Positions 29,777 to 40,462 are shown, counted from the stretch's first letter. The stretch: 64,000 nt of DNA from Edaphosphingomonas laterariae (GCF_900188165.1 NZ_FZOS01000006.1:1-64000), one strand, 5' to 3'. Numbers and translations: made by a program. The notes: generated by a model not told the origin, from the letters alone.

Positions 29777-29827
29777 TTGCGATCGGCCTATCCTCACGCC
29801 CACAGCTACCATCCAGAAAGGCGGACG

Positions 29828-32137
29828 ATGCGGATTGCGTGCGTGGGCGGCGGGCCGGCGGGCCTCTATTTCGCCATCGCGATGAAGCTCAAGGATCCCA
29901 ACCATGAGATCGTCGTGCTCGAACGCAACCAGCCGGGCGACACGTTCGGCTGGGGCGTGGTCTTTTCCGACCAGACGATGGAAAATCTCCAGGCGGTCGA
30001 TCCGGTCAGCGCCGAGGCGATGATCGCCGAACTGGCGCATTGGGACGATATCGACGTCGAGATCGACAATGGCGACCAATCGACCAAGGTGACGTCGGGC
30101 GGCCACGGCTTCATCGGCATCGGCCGCAAGCGGCTGCTCAACATCCTGCAGGACCGCGCGACCGAACTGGGCGTCGAACTGCGCTACGGCGTCGAGGTCG
30201 ATCCCGATCCCAAGTCCGAACTGCTCAAGGATTTCGATCTGATCATCGCGTCGGACGGCCTCAACAGCCGCTTCCGCACCGCTTATGCCGATCATTTCCA
30301 GGTCGATATCGACACCAAGCGCAACCGCTTCATCTGGCTGGGCACGCACCAGCGTTTCGATGCGTTCAAATTCCTGTTCCGCAAGACGGAGCATGGCTGG
30401 ATCTGGGCGCATGCCTATCAATTCTCGGCCGATTGCTCGACCTTCATCGTCGAATGCGATCCCGAAACCTATGATCGCTTCGGCTTCGAACATCTGAGCC
30501 AGGAAGAAACCTGCCGGCTGTGCGAGGAGATTTTCGGCCAATGGCTCGGCGGCCATCCGCTGATGACCAACGCCAAGCATATCCGCGGATCGGCGTGGAT
30601 CCGCTTCCCGCGCGTCATCTGCCACAATTGGCATTATCAGAACGTCATCCTGCTCGGCGATGCCGCGCATACCGCGCATTTTTCGATCGGATCGGGCACC
30701 AAGCTGGCGCTGGAGGATGCGATCAAGCTGGCCGAGGTGCTAAGCGACGGCAGCCGCCCGCTGGACGACGGCCTCGTCCATTATCGCGAGGTCCGTCAGC
30801 TCGAAGTGCTGAAGCTGCAGAGCGCCGCGCGCAACTCGACCGAATGGTTCGAGACGCTCGACCGCTATCTCCCCTTCCACCCCATGCAGTTCACTTATTC
30901 GCTGCTGACCCGCAGCCAGCGCGTCAGCCACGAAAATCTGCGGATGCGCGATCCCGAATGGCTGGCGGAGCTGGAAAGCTGGTTCGCAACCAATGCCGGC
31001 GTCGCGGGTGATGTGCCGACACCGCCGATGTTCGCGCCGCTCAGCCTGCGCGGCATGGCGTTGCAGAACCGCATCGTCGTCTCACCGATGGCGACCTATT
31101 CGGCGGTCGACGGGCTGCCCAATGATTTCCACATGGTCCATTATGGTGCCCGCGCGCTGGGCGGCGCCGCGCTCGTCTATACCGAAATGACCTGCGTTTC
31201 GCCGACCGGCCGGATCACGCCCGGCTGCACCGGCCTGTGGAATGACGAACAGGCCGCCGGCTGGGCGAAGATCGTCGATTTCGTTCATGCCAACAGTGGC
31301 GCCAGGCTTTGCCTCCAGCTCGGTCATTCCGGCTCCAAGGGCTCCACCCGCATCGGCTGGGAAGGGATGGATCAGCCGTTGGCGGACGGCAACTGGCCGC
31401 TGATCGCGGCGTCGGACGTCGCCTGGTCAGGCGGCAACGCCACGCCCCGGCCGATGACGCGCGCCGACATGGACGAGGTGCGCGACCAGTTCGTCGCCGC
31501 CACCCGGCGCGCCGACGATGCCGGCTTCGACATGATCGAACTGCATTGCGCGCACGGCTATCTGCTTTCCGGCTTCATCAGCCCGACGCAGAACAGGCGC
31601 ACCGACGAATATGGCGGCAGCCTGGAAAACCGGCTGCGCTACCCGCTCGAAATATTCCGCGCGATGCGGGCCGCGTGGCCGGCGGACAAGCCGATGTCGG
31701 TGCGTATCTCGGCGCATGACTGGGTGGGCGAAAACGGCGTCACCCCGGCGGAAGCCGTGGACATCAGTCGCGCCTTCGTCGAAGCCGGGGTCGATCTGGT
31801 CGACGTGTCGGCCGGTCAGGTGACGGCCGAGCAGAAGCCGGTTTACGGCCGCATGTTCCAGACGCCATTTTCCGATCTGATCCGCAACGAGCTTGGCTGC
31901 ACGACGATGGCGGTCGGCAACATATACGAGGTCGACCACGTCAACTCGATCCTCGCCGCCGGCCGCGCCGATCTGTGCGCGCTGGCGCGCCCGCATCTGA
32001 TCGATCCGCACTGGACGCTGCGCGCCGCCGCCGAACAGCGTTACGCCGCCGCCCCCGTCCCCCCGCAATATGATGGCGGCTATCGCCAGCTCGCCACCAA
32101 TCTGGCACGCGCGGGCCAGATGGCCATGCTGGCATAA
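29828..32137 (+). CDS. Bifunctional aryl-CoA monooxygenase/reductase (anthraniloyl- or salicylyl-CoA type)
   Basis: A 769-residue fusion. Residues 1-390 are a flavin monooxygenase ([20 protein letters not shown] at the FAD site; [20 protein letters not shown] as the second FAD motif). Residues about 395-769 are an Old-Yellow-Enzyme domain ([53 protein letters not shown]). This architecture is known from 2-aminobenzoyl-CoA monooxygenase/reductase of Azoarcus, which hydroxylates and then dearomatises anthraniloyl-CoA, and from salicylyl-CoA 5-hydroxylases. The downstream beta-oxidation genes and RidA protein favour the aminobenzoyl-CoA reading. The start at 29828 follows AGAAAGG. It is the first gene of a six-gene operon. 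Confidence 0.88.
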   Translation: MRIACVGGGPAGLYFAIAMKLKDPNHEIVVLERNQPGDTFGWGVVFSDQTMENLQAVDPVSAEAMIAELAHWDDIDVEIDNGDQSTKVTSGGHGFIGIGRKRLLNILQDRATELGVELRYGVEVDPDPKSELLKDFDLIIASDGLNSRFRTAYADHFQVDIDTKRNRFIWLGTHQRFDAFKFLFRKTEHGWIWAHAYQFSADCSTFIVECDPETYDRFGFEHLSQEETCRLCEEIFGQWLGGHPLMTNAKHIRGSAWIRFPRVICHNWHYQNVILLGDAAHTAHFSIGSGTKLALEDAIKLAEVLSDGSRPLDDGLVHYREVRQLEVLKLQSAARNSTEWFETLDRYLPFHPMQFTYSLLTRSQRVSHENLRMRDPEWLAELESWFATNAGVAGDVPTPPMFAPLSLRGMALQNRIVVSPMATYSAVDGLPNDFHMVHYGARALGGAALVYTEMTCVSPTGRITPGCTGLWNDEQAAGWAKIVDFVHANSGARLCLQLGHSGSKGSTRIGWEGMDQPLADGNWPLIAASDVAWSGGNATPRPMTRADMDEVRDQFVAATRRADDAGFDMIELHCAHGYLLSGFISPTQNRRTDEYGGSLENRLRYPLEIFRAMRAAWPADKPMSVRISAHDWVGENGVTPAEAVDISRAFVEAGVDLVDVSAGQVTAEQKPVYGRMFQTPFSDLIRNELGCTTMAVGNIYEVDHVNSILAAGRADLCALARPHLIDPHWTLRAAAEQRYAAAPVPPQYDGGYRQLATNLARAGQMAMLA

Positions 32138-32147
32138 GGAGAGGGAA

Positions 32148-32903
32148 ATGGCGGGAACCCATGCGGTTGTAACAGGAGGCGGCAGCGGCATCGGCCTTGC
32201 GATCGCGCAGGCGCTGGCCGGCGCCGGGCATAGCGTGACCATCATGGGCCGCAGTGTCGCGCGGCTCGACGCGGCGCTCGCCACCGTGCCGGGCGGCCGC
32301 GCCATCGCCTGCAACGTCGCCGATCCCGCCGATGTGGCGCGCGCCTTCGCCGATGCGGTGGCCGCCGCCGGGCCCGTCGCCATCCTCGTCAACAATGCCG
32401 GGGTCGCGCCGTCCGCGCCCTTCGGCAGGATCAGCCTCGCCGATTGGCGCCAGTGCATCGACATCAACCTGATGGGCGCCGTCCATGCGATCGGCCAGGT
32501 CGTCGAACCGATGAAGGCGCTGCCGTCGGCGCGGATCATCAACATGGCCAGCACCGCCGCGCTGAAGGGCTATGGCTATGTCACCGCCTATGCGGCGAGC
32601 AAGCATGCGCTGCTGGGCCTCACCCGTTCGCTCGCGCTCGAACTGGCGGGTTCGGCCATCACCGTCAACGCGATCTGCCCCGGCTTCGCCGATACCGAGA
32701 TCATCCGCGATTCCGTGGCCCGCATCGTCGAAAAAACCGGGCGAACGGAGGCGCAGGCGCTTGCCAGCTTCACCGCCGCCAATCCGCAGGGCCGGCTGAT
32801 CGCCCCGGACGAGGTGGCCGGCGCGGTGCTCTGGCTGATTTCCGATGCCGCCCGTTCGGTGACCGGCCAGGCGATCGCCGTCGCCGGTGGAGAGGTGATG
32901 TGA
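32148..32903 (+). CDS. SDR-family oxidoreductase
   Basis: A 251-residue short-chain dehydrogenase. The cofactor motif is VVTGGGSGIG and the NAG motif VNNAG. The catalytic Ser is in NMASTAA and Tyr/Lys in YVTAYAASKHA. SPVTGQ-like [15 protein letters not shown] ends the Rossmann fold. In this operon it probably acts as a 3-hydroxyacyl-CoA or ring-hydroxyl dehydrogenase in the breakdown of the dearomatised CoA thioester. AGGAGAGGG precedes the ATG. Its stop overlaps the MarR start (GTGA). Confidence 0.88.
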   Translation: MAGTHAVVTGGGSGIGLAIAQALAGAGHSVTIMGRSVARLDAALATVPGGRAIACNVADPADVARAFADAVAAAGPVAILVNNAGVAPSAPFGRISLADWRQCIDINLMGAVHAIGQVVEPMKALPSARIINMASTAALKGYGYVTAYAASKHALLGLTRSLALELAGSAITVNAICPGFADTEIIRDSVARIVEKTGRTEAQALASFTAANPQGRLIAPDEVAGAVLWLISDAARSVTGQAIAVAGGEVM

Positions 32904-33355
32904 ACGACGCGCCCCATTCCAAGCTGTCGCTGCGTCTGTGGCTGCGCCTCTTGTCCTGTTCGACCGTGATCGAGAAGCGCATTCGCCAGCGGCTGATCGA
33001 CGAATTCGATACCACCCTGCCCCGCTTCGACGTGCTGGCGACGCTCAATCGCGCGCCGGAGGGAATGACGATGGGCGAACTGACCACGGCGCTGCTCGTT
33101 TCCGGCGGCAATGTCACGACCGTCGTCTCCCGCCTGATCGAGGACGAATATGTGGAGCGCGTCGCCAATCCCACCGATCGCCGCAGCATCACCGTGCGAC
33201 TGACCAAGCGTGGCGCCATCGATTTCCGCGCCATGGCCGACGCGCATGAAGCGTGGATCGAAAGCTATCTCGCCGATCTGGGCGACGCCGATATCGAAGC
33301 GTTGCTGGACGGCCTCAACCGCGTGCGCGCATCCGTCGAGAGGAACAAGCCATGA
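32900..33355 (+). CDS. MarR-family regulator inside the aryl-CoA operon
   Basis: A 151-residue MarR regulator. The winged helix reads [40 protein letters not shown]. Translation begins at GTG 32900, overlapping the SDR stop, and its own stop overlaps the next start, so it is made as part of the operon. MarR repressors (AbmR-type) control 2-aminobenzoate catabolism in other proteobacteria and respond to the aryl-CoA. This gene is a good candidate for the same job, acting at the AT-rich promoter island at 29.75 kb; the link is inferred. Confidence 0.87.
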   Translation: MNDAPHSKLSLRLWLRLLSCSTVIEKRIRQRLIDEFDTTLPRFDVLATLNRAPEGMTMGELTTALLVSGGNVTTVVSRLIEDEYVERVANPTDRRSITVRLTKRGAIDFRAMADAHEAWIESYLADLGDADIEALLDGLNRVRASVERNKP

Positions 33356-34167
33356 CGTTCGATCCCACCAGCTTTGCGCCCGCGCACTTCCGCTGGGCCT
33401 TTGCCGACGGCGTGGCGACCGTCACCATCGACAAGCCATCGCAGAAGAACCCGCTCACCTTCGAAAGCTATGCGGAACTGCGCGATACCTTCCGCGCGCT
33501 CGTCTATGTGCCGGCGGTGAAGGTGGTCGTGATCACCGGCGCCGAGGGCAATTTCTGCTCGGGCGGCAATGTTCACGACATCATCGGCCCGCTGACGAAG
33601 ATGGCGATGCCCGAACTGTTGGCCTTCACCCGCATGACCGGCGATCTGGTGAAGGCGATCCGCGGCTGCCCGCAGCCCGTGATCGCCGCGATCGACGGGG
33701 TGTGCGCGGGCGCCGGTGCGATCATCGCCATGTCCGCCGATCTGCGCATCGCCACCCCCCGCGCCAGGACCGCCTTCCTGTTCACCCGCGTCGGCCTGGC
33801 CGGCTGCGACATGGGCGCCTGCGCGATCCTGCCGCGCATCATCGGCCAGGGCCGCGCGTCCGACCTGCTCTATACCGGCCGCGCGCTCGGCGCCGAGGAA
33901 GGCGAACGCTGGGGCTTCCACAACCGGCTGGTCGAACCCGAAGCGCTGCTCGACGAGGCGCTCGCCACCGCCCGCGCGCTGGCGGCGGGGCCAACCTTCG
34001 CCCATGGCATGACCAAGACCCAGCTCAACATGGAATGGAACGTCTCCCTCGAAACCGCGATCGAGATGGAGGCGCAGGCGCAGGCGATCTGCATGCAGAC
34101 GCAGGATTTCACCCGCGCCTACGACGCCTTCGTCGCCAAGCAGCAGCCGGTGTTCGAAGGAAACTGA
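33352..34167 (+). CDS. Enoyl-CoA hydratase/isomerase (crotonase) family protein
   Basis: A 271-residue crotonase. The substrate-binding motif is [16 protein letters not shown] and the oxyanion-hole helix is [40 protein letters not shown] follows as usual. It should hydrate, or hydrolytically open, a cyclohexene-carboxyl-CoA intermediate made by the monooxygenase; hydrolytic ring opening is known for crotonases. The ATG overlaps the MarR stop (ATGA). Confidence 0.9.
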   Translation: MTFDPTSFAPAHFRWAFADGVATVTIDKPSQKNPLTFESYAELRDTFRALVYVPAVKVVVITGAEGNFCSGGNVHDIIGPLTKMAMPELLAFTRMTGDLVKAIRGCPQPVIAAIDGVCAGAGAIIAMSADLRIATPRARTAFLFTRVGLAGCDMGACAILPRIIGQGRASDLLYTGRALGAEEGERWGFHNRLVEPEALLDEALATARALAAGPTFAHGMTKTQLNMEWNVSLETAIEMEAQAQAICMQTQDFTRAYDAFVAKQQPVFEGN

Positions 34168-34169
34168 CG

Positions 34170-35348
34170 ATGGCGGACACGAGCTTCCTCGACTGGCCGT
34201 TCCTCGACCAGCATCACCGCGACCTCCACGCCCGTCTTTCGACATGGTGCGTGGCGCATGACGGCCAGCTCCACCATGAGACGGGCGATGTGGAGGCTGA
34301 CTGCCGCGCGCTCGTCAAGCTGCTCGGCAAGGCCGGCTGGCTGCGCCTTGCGGTGCCGGCGGCGCATGGCGGCCTGACCGAGAAGCTCGACGTCCGCTCG
34401 CTCTGCCTTGCCCGCCAGACGCTCGGCTATCATTCGGGCCTCGCCGATTTCGCCTTCGCCATGCAGGGGCTGGGCACGGGCGCGATCAGCCTGTTCGGTT
34501 CCGACGCGATCAAGGAACGCTATCTGCGCAAGGTGGCGCGCGGCGAACTGATCGCGGGCTTCGCCTTGTCCGAACTGGAGGCGGGATCGGACGTCGCCGC
34601 GATGGCGACCAGCGCGACGAAAGTCGATGGCGGCTATCTGATCAACGGCGAAAAGACGTGGATCTCGAACGGTGGGATCGCGGACATCCTCACCCTGTTC
34701 GCCCGCACCGGCGGCGCGCCGGGCGCCAAGGGGCTTTCCGCCTTCGCCTTCTCCACCGACACGCCGGGGTTCGAGGTGGTGGAGCGGATCGACGTGATCG
34801 CGCCCCACCCGCTGGCGACTTTGCGCTTCACCGATTGCTTCGTCCCCGACAATCATCTGATCGGTGGCGAGGGCGATGGTTTCCGCATCGCCATGGCGAC
34901 GCTGGACGTGTTCCGCTCGACCGTGGGCGCCGCCGCGCTCGGCTTCGCCCGCCGCGCAGCGGACGAGGCGCTGGAGCGTGCATCCACCCGCCAGCTGTTC
35001 GGCAAGCCGCTTGCCGATCTGCAACTGACGCAGGCCGCCCTTGCCGATATGGCGCTGGGCATCGACGCCAGCCAGCTCCTCATCCTGCGCGCCGCCTGGG
35101 CCAAGGATCGCGGGCAGGAGCGCGTGACGCGCGAAGCCGCGATGGCCAAGCTCCACGCGACCGACGGCGCGCAACAGATCATCGATCAGGCCGTCCAGAT
35201 CTTCGGCGGCATGGGCGTGAAAAGCGGCACCATGGTCGAGCGGCTCTATCGCGAGATCCGCGCGCTGCGCATCTACGAAGGCGCCAGCGAAGTTCAGAAG
35301 GTGGTGATCGCCCGCGCGGCGCTCGCCGCCCATCAGGCCGGGAAATAA
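34170..35348 (+). CDS. Acyl-CoA dehydrogenase family protein
   Basis: A 392-residue FAD-dependent acyl-CoA dehydrogenase. Typical pieces are [60 protein letters not shown]-like sequence, [11 protein letters not shown] and [20 protein letters not shown], which contains the catalytic glutamate. In the operon it would oxidise a saturated CoA thioester formed from the aromatic ring. It starts 2 bases after the crotonase gene. A dehydrogenase of this kind needs ETF, which is not encoded nearby. Confidence 0.92.
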   Translation: MADTSFLDWPFLDQHHRDLHARLSTWCVAHDGQLHHETGDVEADCRALVKLLGKAGWLRLAVPAAHGGLTEKLDVRSLCLARQTLGYHSGLADFAFAMQGLGTGAISLFGSDAIKERYLRKVARGELIAGFALSELEAGSDVAAMATSATKVDGGYLINGEKTWISNGGIADILTLFARTGGAPGAKGLSAFAFSTDTPGFEVVERIDVIAPHPLATLRFTDCFVPDNHLIGGEGDGFRIAMATLDVFRSTVGAAALGFARRAADEALERASTRQLFGKPLADLQLTQAALADMALGIDASQLLILRAAWAKDRGQERVTREAAMAKLHATDGAQQIIDQAVQIFGGMGVKSGTMVERLYREIRALRIYEGASEVQKVVIARAALAAHQAGK

Positions 35349-35359
35349 GGGAACAACAT

Positions 35360-35749
35360 ATGCGCACGCTGCAACCGGCCGGCTGGCCGCGCCCCAAGGG
35401 CTATTCCAACGGCATCGAGGCATCGGGCCGCACCATCTTCGTCGCCGGGCAGATCGGCTGGGACGAAACCGAAACCTTCCACGCGAAGGATTTTGCCGGC
35501 CAGTTCGAACAGGCCCTGCGCAACATCCTTGCCGTGCTGGCCGAAGCGGAGGCCGGGCCGGAACATATCGTCCGCCTCACCTGGTTCATCACCGACAAGC
35601 AGGCCTATCTGGCGGATGCCCGGCGCGTTGGCGAAATCTATCGCACGGTGATGGGGCGCAACTATCCGGTGATGTCGGTGGTCGAGGTCCGCGCGCTGAT
35701 GGAGGACGAGGCCCTGGTCGAGATCGAGGCGACCGCCGTCCTGCCCTGA
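35360..35749 (+). CDS. RidA-family protein without the canonical arginine
   Basis: A 129-residue RidA/YjgF/Rid-family protein with SNGIEASGRTIFVAGQIGWD and DEALVEIEATAVLP. Generic RidA imine deaminases have an Arg in ARSCVEV; here the site reads PVMSVVEV. It therefore belongs with Rid subfamilies lacking that residue, which occur in catabolic operons and include dedicated deaminases or hydrolases such as 2-aminomuconate deaminase. In the aminobenzoyl-CoA reading, it could remove the ring amino group from the enamine intermediate. It is the last gene of the operon, 11 bases after the dehydrogenase. Confidence 0.85.
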   Translation: MRTLQPAGWPRPKGYSNGIEASGRTIFVAGQIGWDETETFHAKDFAGQFEQALRNILAVLAEAEAGPEHIVRLTWFITDKQAYLADARRVGEIYRTVMGRNYPVMSVVEVRALMEDEALVEIEATAVLP

Positions 35750-35759
35750 GCGCGTCCCC

Positions 35760-37091
35760 TCAGCGATAATCCCGCGCGGCACCGTCGAGCATGGCCTTCA
35801 GCGCCGCCGCGTCGTGCCAGCGGCCGTCGACCATCACCCCCAGCGGGCGGCGGAGCGTGGCCAGATCGTCGAGCGGATTGGCCGCGCTCAGCACCAGATC
35901 GGCGCGTGCGCCCGGCACGATCACGCCACCCTGCGGCTCGCCCAGCGTGCGGGCAAGGAAGGCGCCCGGCATCCGCGTCGCGGTCGACAGCGCCTGAAAG
36001 CGCGTGAGCCCCGCCTGTTCCAGCGCGGCGAGATTGTCGTGGAGTGAAAATCCCGCGCCGACGCAGGGGATGGCCGGTGCGTCGGTGCCGGCCAGCAATT
36101 CGACGTCGGCATCGGCCATCGCCTTCAGCATCCGTTGCAGGAAGGCGTAACGCGCGCTGAGATCGGCGGTCTTGCGGACATAGTTGCTGCGCTGCCAGGC
36201 CAGGCGTTCCGCCGGCGCCACGAATGCGGCCTCTGGCGCGGCAAGGCAGGCGGCGATCCGTTCGGGATGGCCGATGGCGCGCATGATGCTGCCATAGGTG
36301 ATGAGATCCGCCCCCACCGCGGCATGGTGCCGGCGCACCAGCGCGATCGCATCGCCAATGCGGCCGATCGGCGGCGGCGCATCGCCCTGCTCCGATCCCG
36401 GCGGGGCGAAGAAGGTGTAGAAAAGCTCCTCGGCATGGGCGATGAGCACCTGCCCCTGCGCAAGCTGCGCGGCGAGGCCGACCTTGGTGACGCCATGGCC
36501 CACCACCGGCAGCCCCTGCCGCCGCGCCTCATCCGCCACGGCCGCGAACACGTCCGCCGCCAGATTGTTATAGACCTTGATGAGCCGGTAGCCGTTGGTT
36601 TTGGCGAGCCCCACCGCCGCGCGCGCCTCCGCCGGGGTGGTGACGGTGAAATGGCCATATTCTGGCGAGCCATCGACGATGAAGGCGTTGAACACGCGCG
36701 GCCCAACCAGACGCCCTTGATTCGCCGCCGGCGTTGTGCGCCCGACGAAACCGGCGCGCGCATCACCCATATTGGCGATCGTGGTGACGCCGTTGGCGAG
36801 ATAGACGGGCAGATCGTCACGCGTGTCCGAATGGACGTGCATGTCGGCCAGCCCCGGTGAAAGCCATAGCCGGCCGCCCCCTTTCACCAGCTCAGCCGTG
36901 GCCGGTGGCACCAGCTTCGCGCCGATCGCCACGATCCGGCCATCGCGAACCAGGACGGTCTGATCGCGCAGCACATGATCGCGATCCATCGGCACCAGAT
37001 TGACCCGGAAGAACACGACGTCGCGGGCCGCGGCGGGCACGGCCGCCGCAAAAAGCAGAAGCACCGCAATGGCTTTGAGCGCGCGGATCAT
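35760..37091 (-). CDS. Exported metal-dependent amidohydrolase
   Basis: A 443-residue amidohydrolase of the imidazolonepropionase/prolidase-like group. A signal peptide (MIRALKAIAVLLLFAAAVPA) precedes the catalytic barrel. HxH is in GLADMHVHSDTRDDLP. The lysine ligand is probably in YRLIKVYNN, with further His in VVGHGVTK and LIAHAEEL, and Asp in LLAGTDAPAIP. It should cleave an amide or peptide-like bond in the periplasm. It converges on the aryl-CoA operon with only 10 bases between stops. Substrate unknown. Confidence 0.87.
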   Translation of the reverse strand: MIRALKAIAVLLLFAAAVPAAARDVVFFRVNLVPMDRDHVLRDQTVLVRDGRIVAIGAKLVPPATAELVKGGGRLWLSPGLADMHVHSDTRDDLPVYLANGVTTIANMGDARAGFVGRTTPAANQGRLVGPRVFNAFIVDGSPEYGHFTVTTPAEARAAVGLAKTNGYRLIKVYNNLAADVFAAVADEARRQGLPVVGHGVTKVGLAAQLAQGQVLIAHAEELFYTFFAPPGSEQGDAPPPIGRIGDAIALVRRHHAAVGADLITYGSIMRAIGHPERIAACLAAPEAAFVAPAERLAWQRSNYVRKTADLSARYAFLQRMLKAMADADVELLAGTDAPAIPCVGAGFSLHDNLAALEQAGLTRFQALSTATRMPGAFLARTLGEPQGGVIVPGARADLVLSAANPLDDLATLRRPLGVMVDGRWHDAAALKAMLDGAARDYR

Positions 37092-37161
37092 GTCGTCCGC
37101 TATAGCCGGACGACAAGGGGCAGCGAAAGCCGGCCCCTCAGCCCACCGCGCTCCGGCGGCG

Positions 37162-38979
37162 TCAGCCCCGTCCGCCGCCAGCCTTGATCCACCCGTCGAC
37201 CTTCGCTTCCAGCACCGCCATCGGCAGCGCGCCGGTATCGAGCACCTGATGGTGATAGCCGCGAATGTCGAACTTCGCCCCCAGCGCCTTGGCGGAACGC
37301 TCACGCAACTCACGGAACTTCAGTTCGCCGATCTTGTAGGCGCAGGCCTGCCCCGGATAGGAGATGTAGCGATCGATCTCGACCGCCACGTCGCGCGGCG
37401 CCATCGACGTGTTGTCGAGCATATAGTCGATCGCCTGTTGCCGGCCCCAGCGCTTGGCATGGATGCCCGTATCGACGACGAGGCGGACGGCGCGCAGCAT
37501 CTCCATGTCGAGATGGCCGAACCACTGCATCGGATCGGTGAACATGCCGAGTTCCGGCCCCAGCGATTCCGCATAGAGGCCCCAGCCCTCGGTATAGGCC
37601 GTCGCCTGCCCGTTGCGCAGCAGCGGCGGCAGCTTGGCGTTTTCCTGCGCCAGCGTCAGCTGGAAATGATGCCCGGGAATCCCTTCATGCAGAGTCAGCG
37701 TTTCCAGGGTCGGGATCGGCCGGGTGTTGAGCATCGACATGTTGAAGAACAGGATGCCCGGCGAAACGCCGTCGGGTGGGCCAGGCCGATAATAGCCGGT
37801 GCCGCGCTGATCGCCGAGCGCGGGCAGCGGGCGCACCTCGAACGGGGCCTTCGGCCGATCGTGGAACAAGGTCGGGATGCCCGGCCAGATCTTCGCCTCG
37901 ATCGCCTTGAACCGGGCAAGCAGGTCTTCCGGCCGGGTATAATAATATTTCGGGTCGGTGCGGACATGTTCGAAAAACGCCTTGAGGTCACCCTGGAAGC
38001 CAACCTTGGCGCGCACCGCTTCCATCTCGCCACGGATGCGCGCGACTTCGCTCAGGCCCAGCGCGTGAATATCCTCGGCCGAACGGGTCGTGGTCGTATG
38101 GCGGGCGAGATCGCGGGCGTAGAGCGCCGCGCCATCCTTCATCGCCCAGCGGCCGGGCGCATCGGTCGCCGCCGGCAAATAGGTGTCGCGCAGATAGGAT
38201 TGCCAGAGCCGATAGCCGGGATAGACCTTGCCGGCGATCATCGCGCGATAGGCGGCAGCGAAGCGCTGGCGATCGGCCGCGCCGATGCTGGCGGGCATGC
38301 GCTTGATCGCGGCGTAGAAGGGGCTTTCCTCCACCGGCAGCTTCAGCATCGCATCCACCTGCGCCAGCACGTTGGCGACGATGATCTTCGGCTGGACATA
38401 GCCTTCGGCCAGTCCGCGCTTCAGCTGGACGACATTATTCTCAAGGAAGTCGGCAAAGCCCGCGAGGCGCTGGAGCCCGCGCTCATAATCGGCCGCGTTG
38501 GCGAAGGGCGCGCCCGCCCCCGACACGAAATCGGGAAATTCGACCTGCAACCCGAACGACGCGTCGAGCGGCGCCTTGCGCTGGACTTCGAACAGCCCGC
38601 TTTCGAACAGTTCCAGCGTCTGGCGCGTGCGATAATCGAACACGTCATATGCGATGCGATCTTCCGCCGGCAGCGCGGCCCGGTCGATCCTGCCCAGTTC
38701 GGCCAGTTCGCTTTGCTTGTTGGCGCGCAGCGTGCGGGCATAGCTTTCGGAAACCGGATCGACGAACACCGCCGTCCCCGGCTTGCCCTTGCCGGCCGCC
38801 GCGATCGGATCCAGCGCATCATCGGCGGCGGCACTGTCGTCGAGCAGGCGGCGCAGGCGCAGGGACGCGGCATTGTCCTGCGCCAGCGCGGGTAGCATGG
38901 GCATGGCCGCCACGAAGCCCCCCGCCGCCATCAGCCCCATGGCATGGCGCCGCGAAAGGCGCGCCCGTTCGTCCCGCAT
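37162..38979 (-). CDS. DUF885 metallopeptidase-like protein, exported (Tat)
   Basis: A 605-residue DUF885 protein. The twin-arginine signal SRRHAMGLMAAGGFVAA suggests export in folded form. The zinc motif is LTLHEGIPGHHFQLTLAQ (HExxxGHH-like), and the third ligand region is AYTEGWGLYAESLG. DUF885 proteins are relatives of zinc carboxypeptidases or dipeptidases, but the substrate is unknown. It starts 203 bases from the divergent amidohydrolase pair, and the shared region contains operator copy 1. The second DUF885 gene at 45.4 kb is a paralogue under related control. Confidence 0.87.
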   Translation of the reverse strand: MRDERARLSRRHAMGLMAAGGFVAAMPMLPALAQDNAASLRLRRLLDDSAAADDALDPIAAAGKGKPGTAVFVDPVSESYARTLRANKQSELAELGRIDRAALPAEDRIAYDVFDYRTRQTLELFESGLFEVQRKAPLDASFGLQVEFPDFVSGAGAPFANAADYERGLQRLAGFADFLENNVVQLKRGLAEGYVQPKIIVANVLAQVDAMLKLPVEESPFYAAIKRMPASIGAADRQRFAAAYRAMIAGKVYPGYRLWQSYLRDTYLPAATDAPGRWAMKDGAALYARDLARHTTTTRSAEDIHALGLSEVARIRGEMEAVRAKVGFQGDLKAFFEHVRTDPKYYYTRPEDLLARFKAIEAKIWPGIPTLFHDRPKAPFEVRPLPALGDQRGTGYYRPGPPDGVSPGILFFNMSMLNTRPIPTLETLTLHEGIPGHHFQLTLAQENAKLPPLLRNGQATAYTEGWGLYAESLGPELGMFTDPMQWFGHLDMEMLRAVRLVVDTGIHAKRWGRQQAIDYMLDNTSMAPRDVAVEIDRYISYPGQACAYKIGELKFRELRERSAKALGAKFDIRGYHHQVLDTGALPMAVLEAKVDGWIKAGGGRG

Positions 38980-39056
38980 CTTACCCCCTCATCATCATCA
39001 AGCTGATGCCGATCCTGCGCCTGCATTGCCGATTACGGAACAACGTCATGAATAAT

Positions 39057-39071
39057 TTGCGCCCATCGCAA
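39057..39071. promoter_or_regulatory. Operator copy 1: TTGC-N7-GCAA
   Basis: TTGC-GCCCATC-GCAA followed by CGATAT, between the divergent DUF885 gene (38979, reverse) and the amidohydrolase pair (39182, forward). A further TTGC half-site lies 30 bases downstream (39087). The spacing fits the LysR consensus T-N11-A. Identical architecture occurs at four more sites in this window. Confidence 0.7.
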
Positions 39072-39181
39072 CGATATCAGGGCAGGTTGCGCATTGTGCC
39101 CGGGCCGCGCAATCCCGCACATTCCGGGCGAAGCCGGGGAAGCGGGTTGCTATGCCCGCTACAGCATATCGAGGGGTCAGC

Positions 39182-40462
39182 ATGAAGATTTCGCGTTTTG
39201 CCATCGCTCTTGCCGCGTCGGTCAGCTTTGTCGGGCCGGCCTTTGCGGCGACGACGGCGCTTGTTGGCGGCAATGTCGTGGCGATCGACGGCGGCGCGCC
39301 GATCACCGATGCCACCGTGCTGATCGACGGCGAACGCATCGTCCAGGTTGGTCCTTCGGCCTCCGTCGCCGTGCCGGCCGACGCGAAGATCGTGCCGATG
39401 AAGGGCAAGTGGCTGATCCCCGGCCTGATGAACATGCACGTCCATCTCGGCCTCAAGCTGCCGAGCGCCACCGGCAACGCGCTGCTCAACGAAACCGACG
39501 CCGAAGAAGCGCTGCGCATGGCCGAAAATGCCCGCAAGACGCTGCAGGCGGGCGTCACCACCGTGCGGCTGACGCATGAGGATCATGGCATCGATTTCGC
39601 GCTCGATCGGTCGATCAAGGCGGGCGAGGCCGTTGGCCCGCGCATCCAGTCCGCCGGCGAACTGATCGTGCCGACGGGCGGCCACGGCTTCCTAGAAGCG
39701 GATGGCGCGGCGGAGTTTTCCAAGGCGGCGCGCACGCAGATCAAGCGTGGCGCCACCTGGATCAAGATCGCTATTTCGGGCGGCATTTCCGACACGCACG
39801 GCAGCATCTCCGCCGCACCGATGACCGACGACGAGCTTTCCACGCTGATCGAAGTCGCGCACCGCAACGGCGTGAAGGTGACCGCGCATAACGGATCGAC
39901 CGAGGCCGCGCTGCAGGCCCTGAAGTTCGGCATCGACTGCTTCGAACATGGCTATCATCTCAACGACGAGGTGCTGAAGCAGATGAAGGCAAAGGGCGTG
40001 TGGCTGGTGCCGACCGCGGTGGTCAGCCAGCCCGGCGCCTATGAATTCTACAAGAAGATCGGCTCGCCCGACTGGTATCTCGATCGCGTCGCTTCCACCG
40101 GCAAGGACCATTGGGCCATGCTGCAAAAGGCGATCCGCATGAACATCAACATCGCGCTCGGCACCGATCAGTTCCCGTTCGAACCGAATGGCGGCACCAC
40201 CGCCACCGTGGCCGAGGCCGAGCTTTATGTGAAGGCCGGCATGACCCCGCTGCAGGCGCTGCAGGCAGCAACCATCCAGCCGGCGAAGATGCTGGGCATG
40301 GACAAGGATGTCGGCCGCATCAAGGTGGGCCAATATGCCGATATCGTGGCCGTCGATGCCGATCCGACGCAGGACATCGCCGCGCTGCGCACCATCGGAT
40401 TCGTGATGAAGGGCGGCACCATCTATCGCGACGACGCCAACCCGGCCGAGATCGCGCGGTGA
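39182..40462 (+). CDS. Exported amidohydrolase, first of a tandem pair
   Basis: A 426-residue amidohydrolase with a signal peptide (MKISRFAIALAASVSFVGPA). The barrel motifs are IPGLMNMHVHLGLKLP (HxH), GATWIKIAISGGISDTHG (likely Lys ligand), VTAHNGSTE, FEHGYHL and ALGTDQFPFEP (catalytic Asp). The group includes periplasmic Xaa-Pro/Xaa-Arg dipeptidases and ochratoxin-type amidases that cut N-acyl amino acids. Closely similar in layout to the next gene, so the pair arose by tandem duplication. Operator copy 1 lies 125 bases upstream. Confidence 0.88.
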   Translation: MKISRFAIALAASVSFVGPAFAATTALVGGNVVAIDGGAPITDATVLIDGERIVQVGPSASVAVPADAKIVPMKGKWLIPGLMNMHVHLGLKLPSATGNALLNETDAEEALRMAENARKTLQAGVTTVRLTHEDHGIDFALDRSIKAGEAVGPRIQSAGELIVPTGGHGFLEADGAAEFSKAARTQIKRGATWIKIAISGGISDTHGSISAAPMTDDELSTLIEVAHRNGVKVTAHNGSTEAALQALKFGIDCFEHGYHLNDEVLKQMKAKGVWLVPTAVVSQPGAYEFYKKIGSPDWYLDRVASTGKDHWAMLQKAIRMNINIALGTDQFPFEPNGGTTATVAEAELYVKAGMTPLQALQAATIQPAKMLGMDKDVGRIKVGQYADIVAVDADPTQDIAALRTIGFVMKGGTIYRDDANPAEIAR

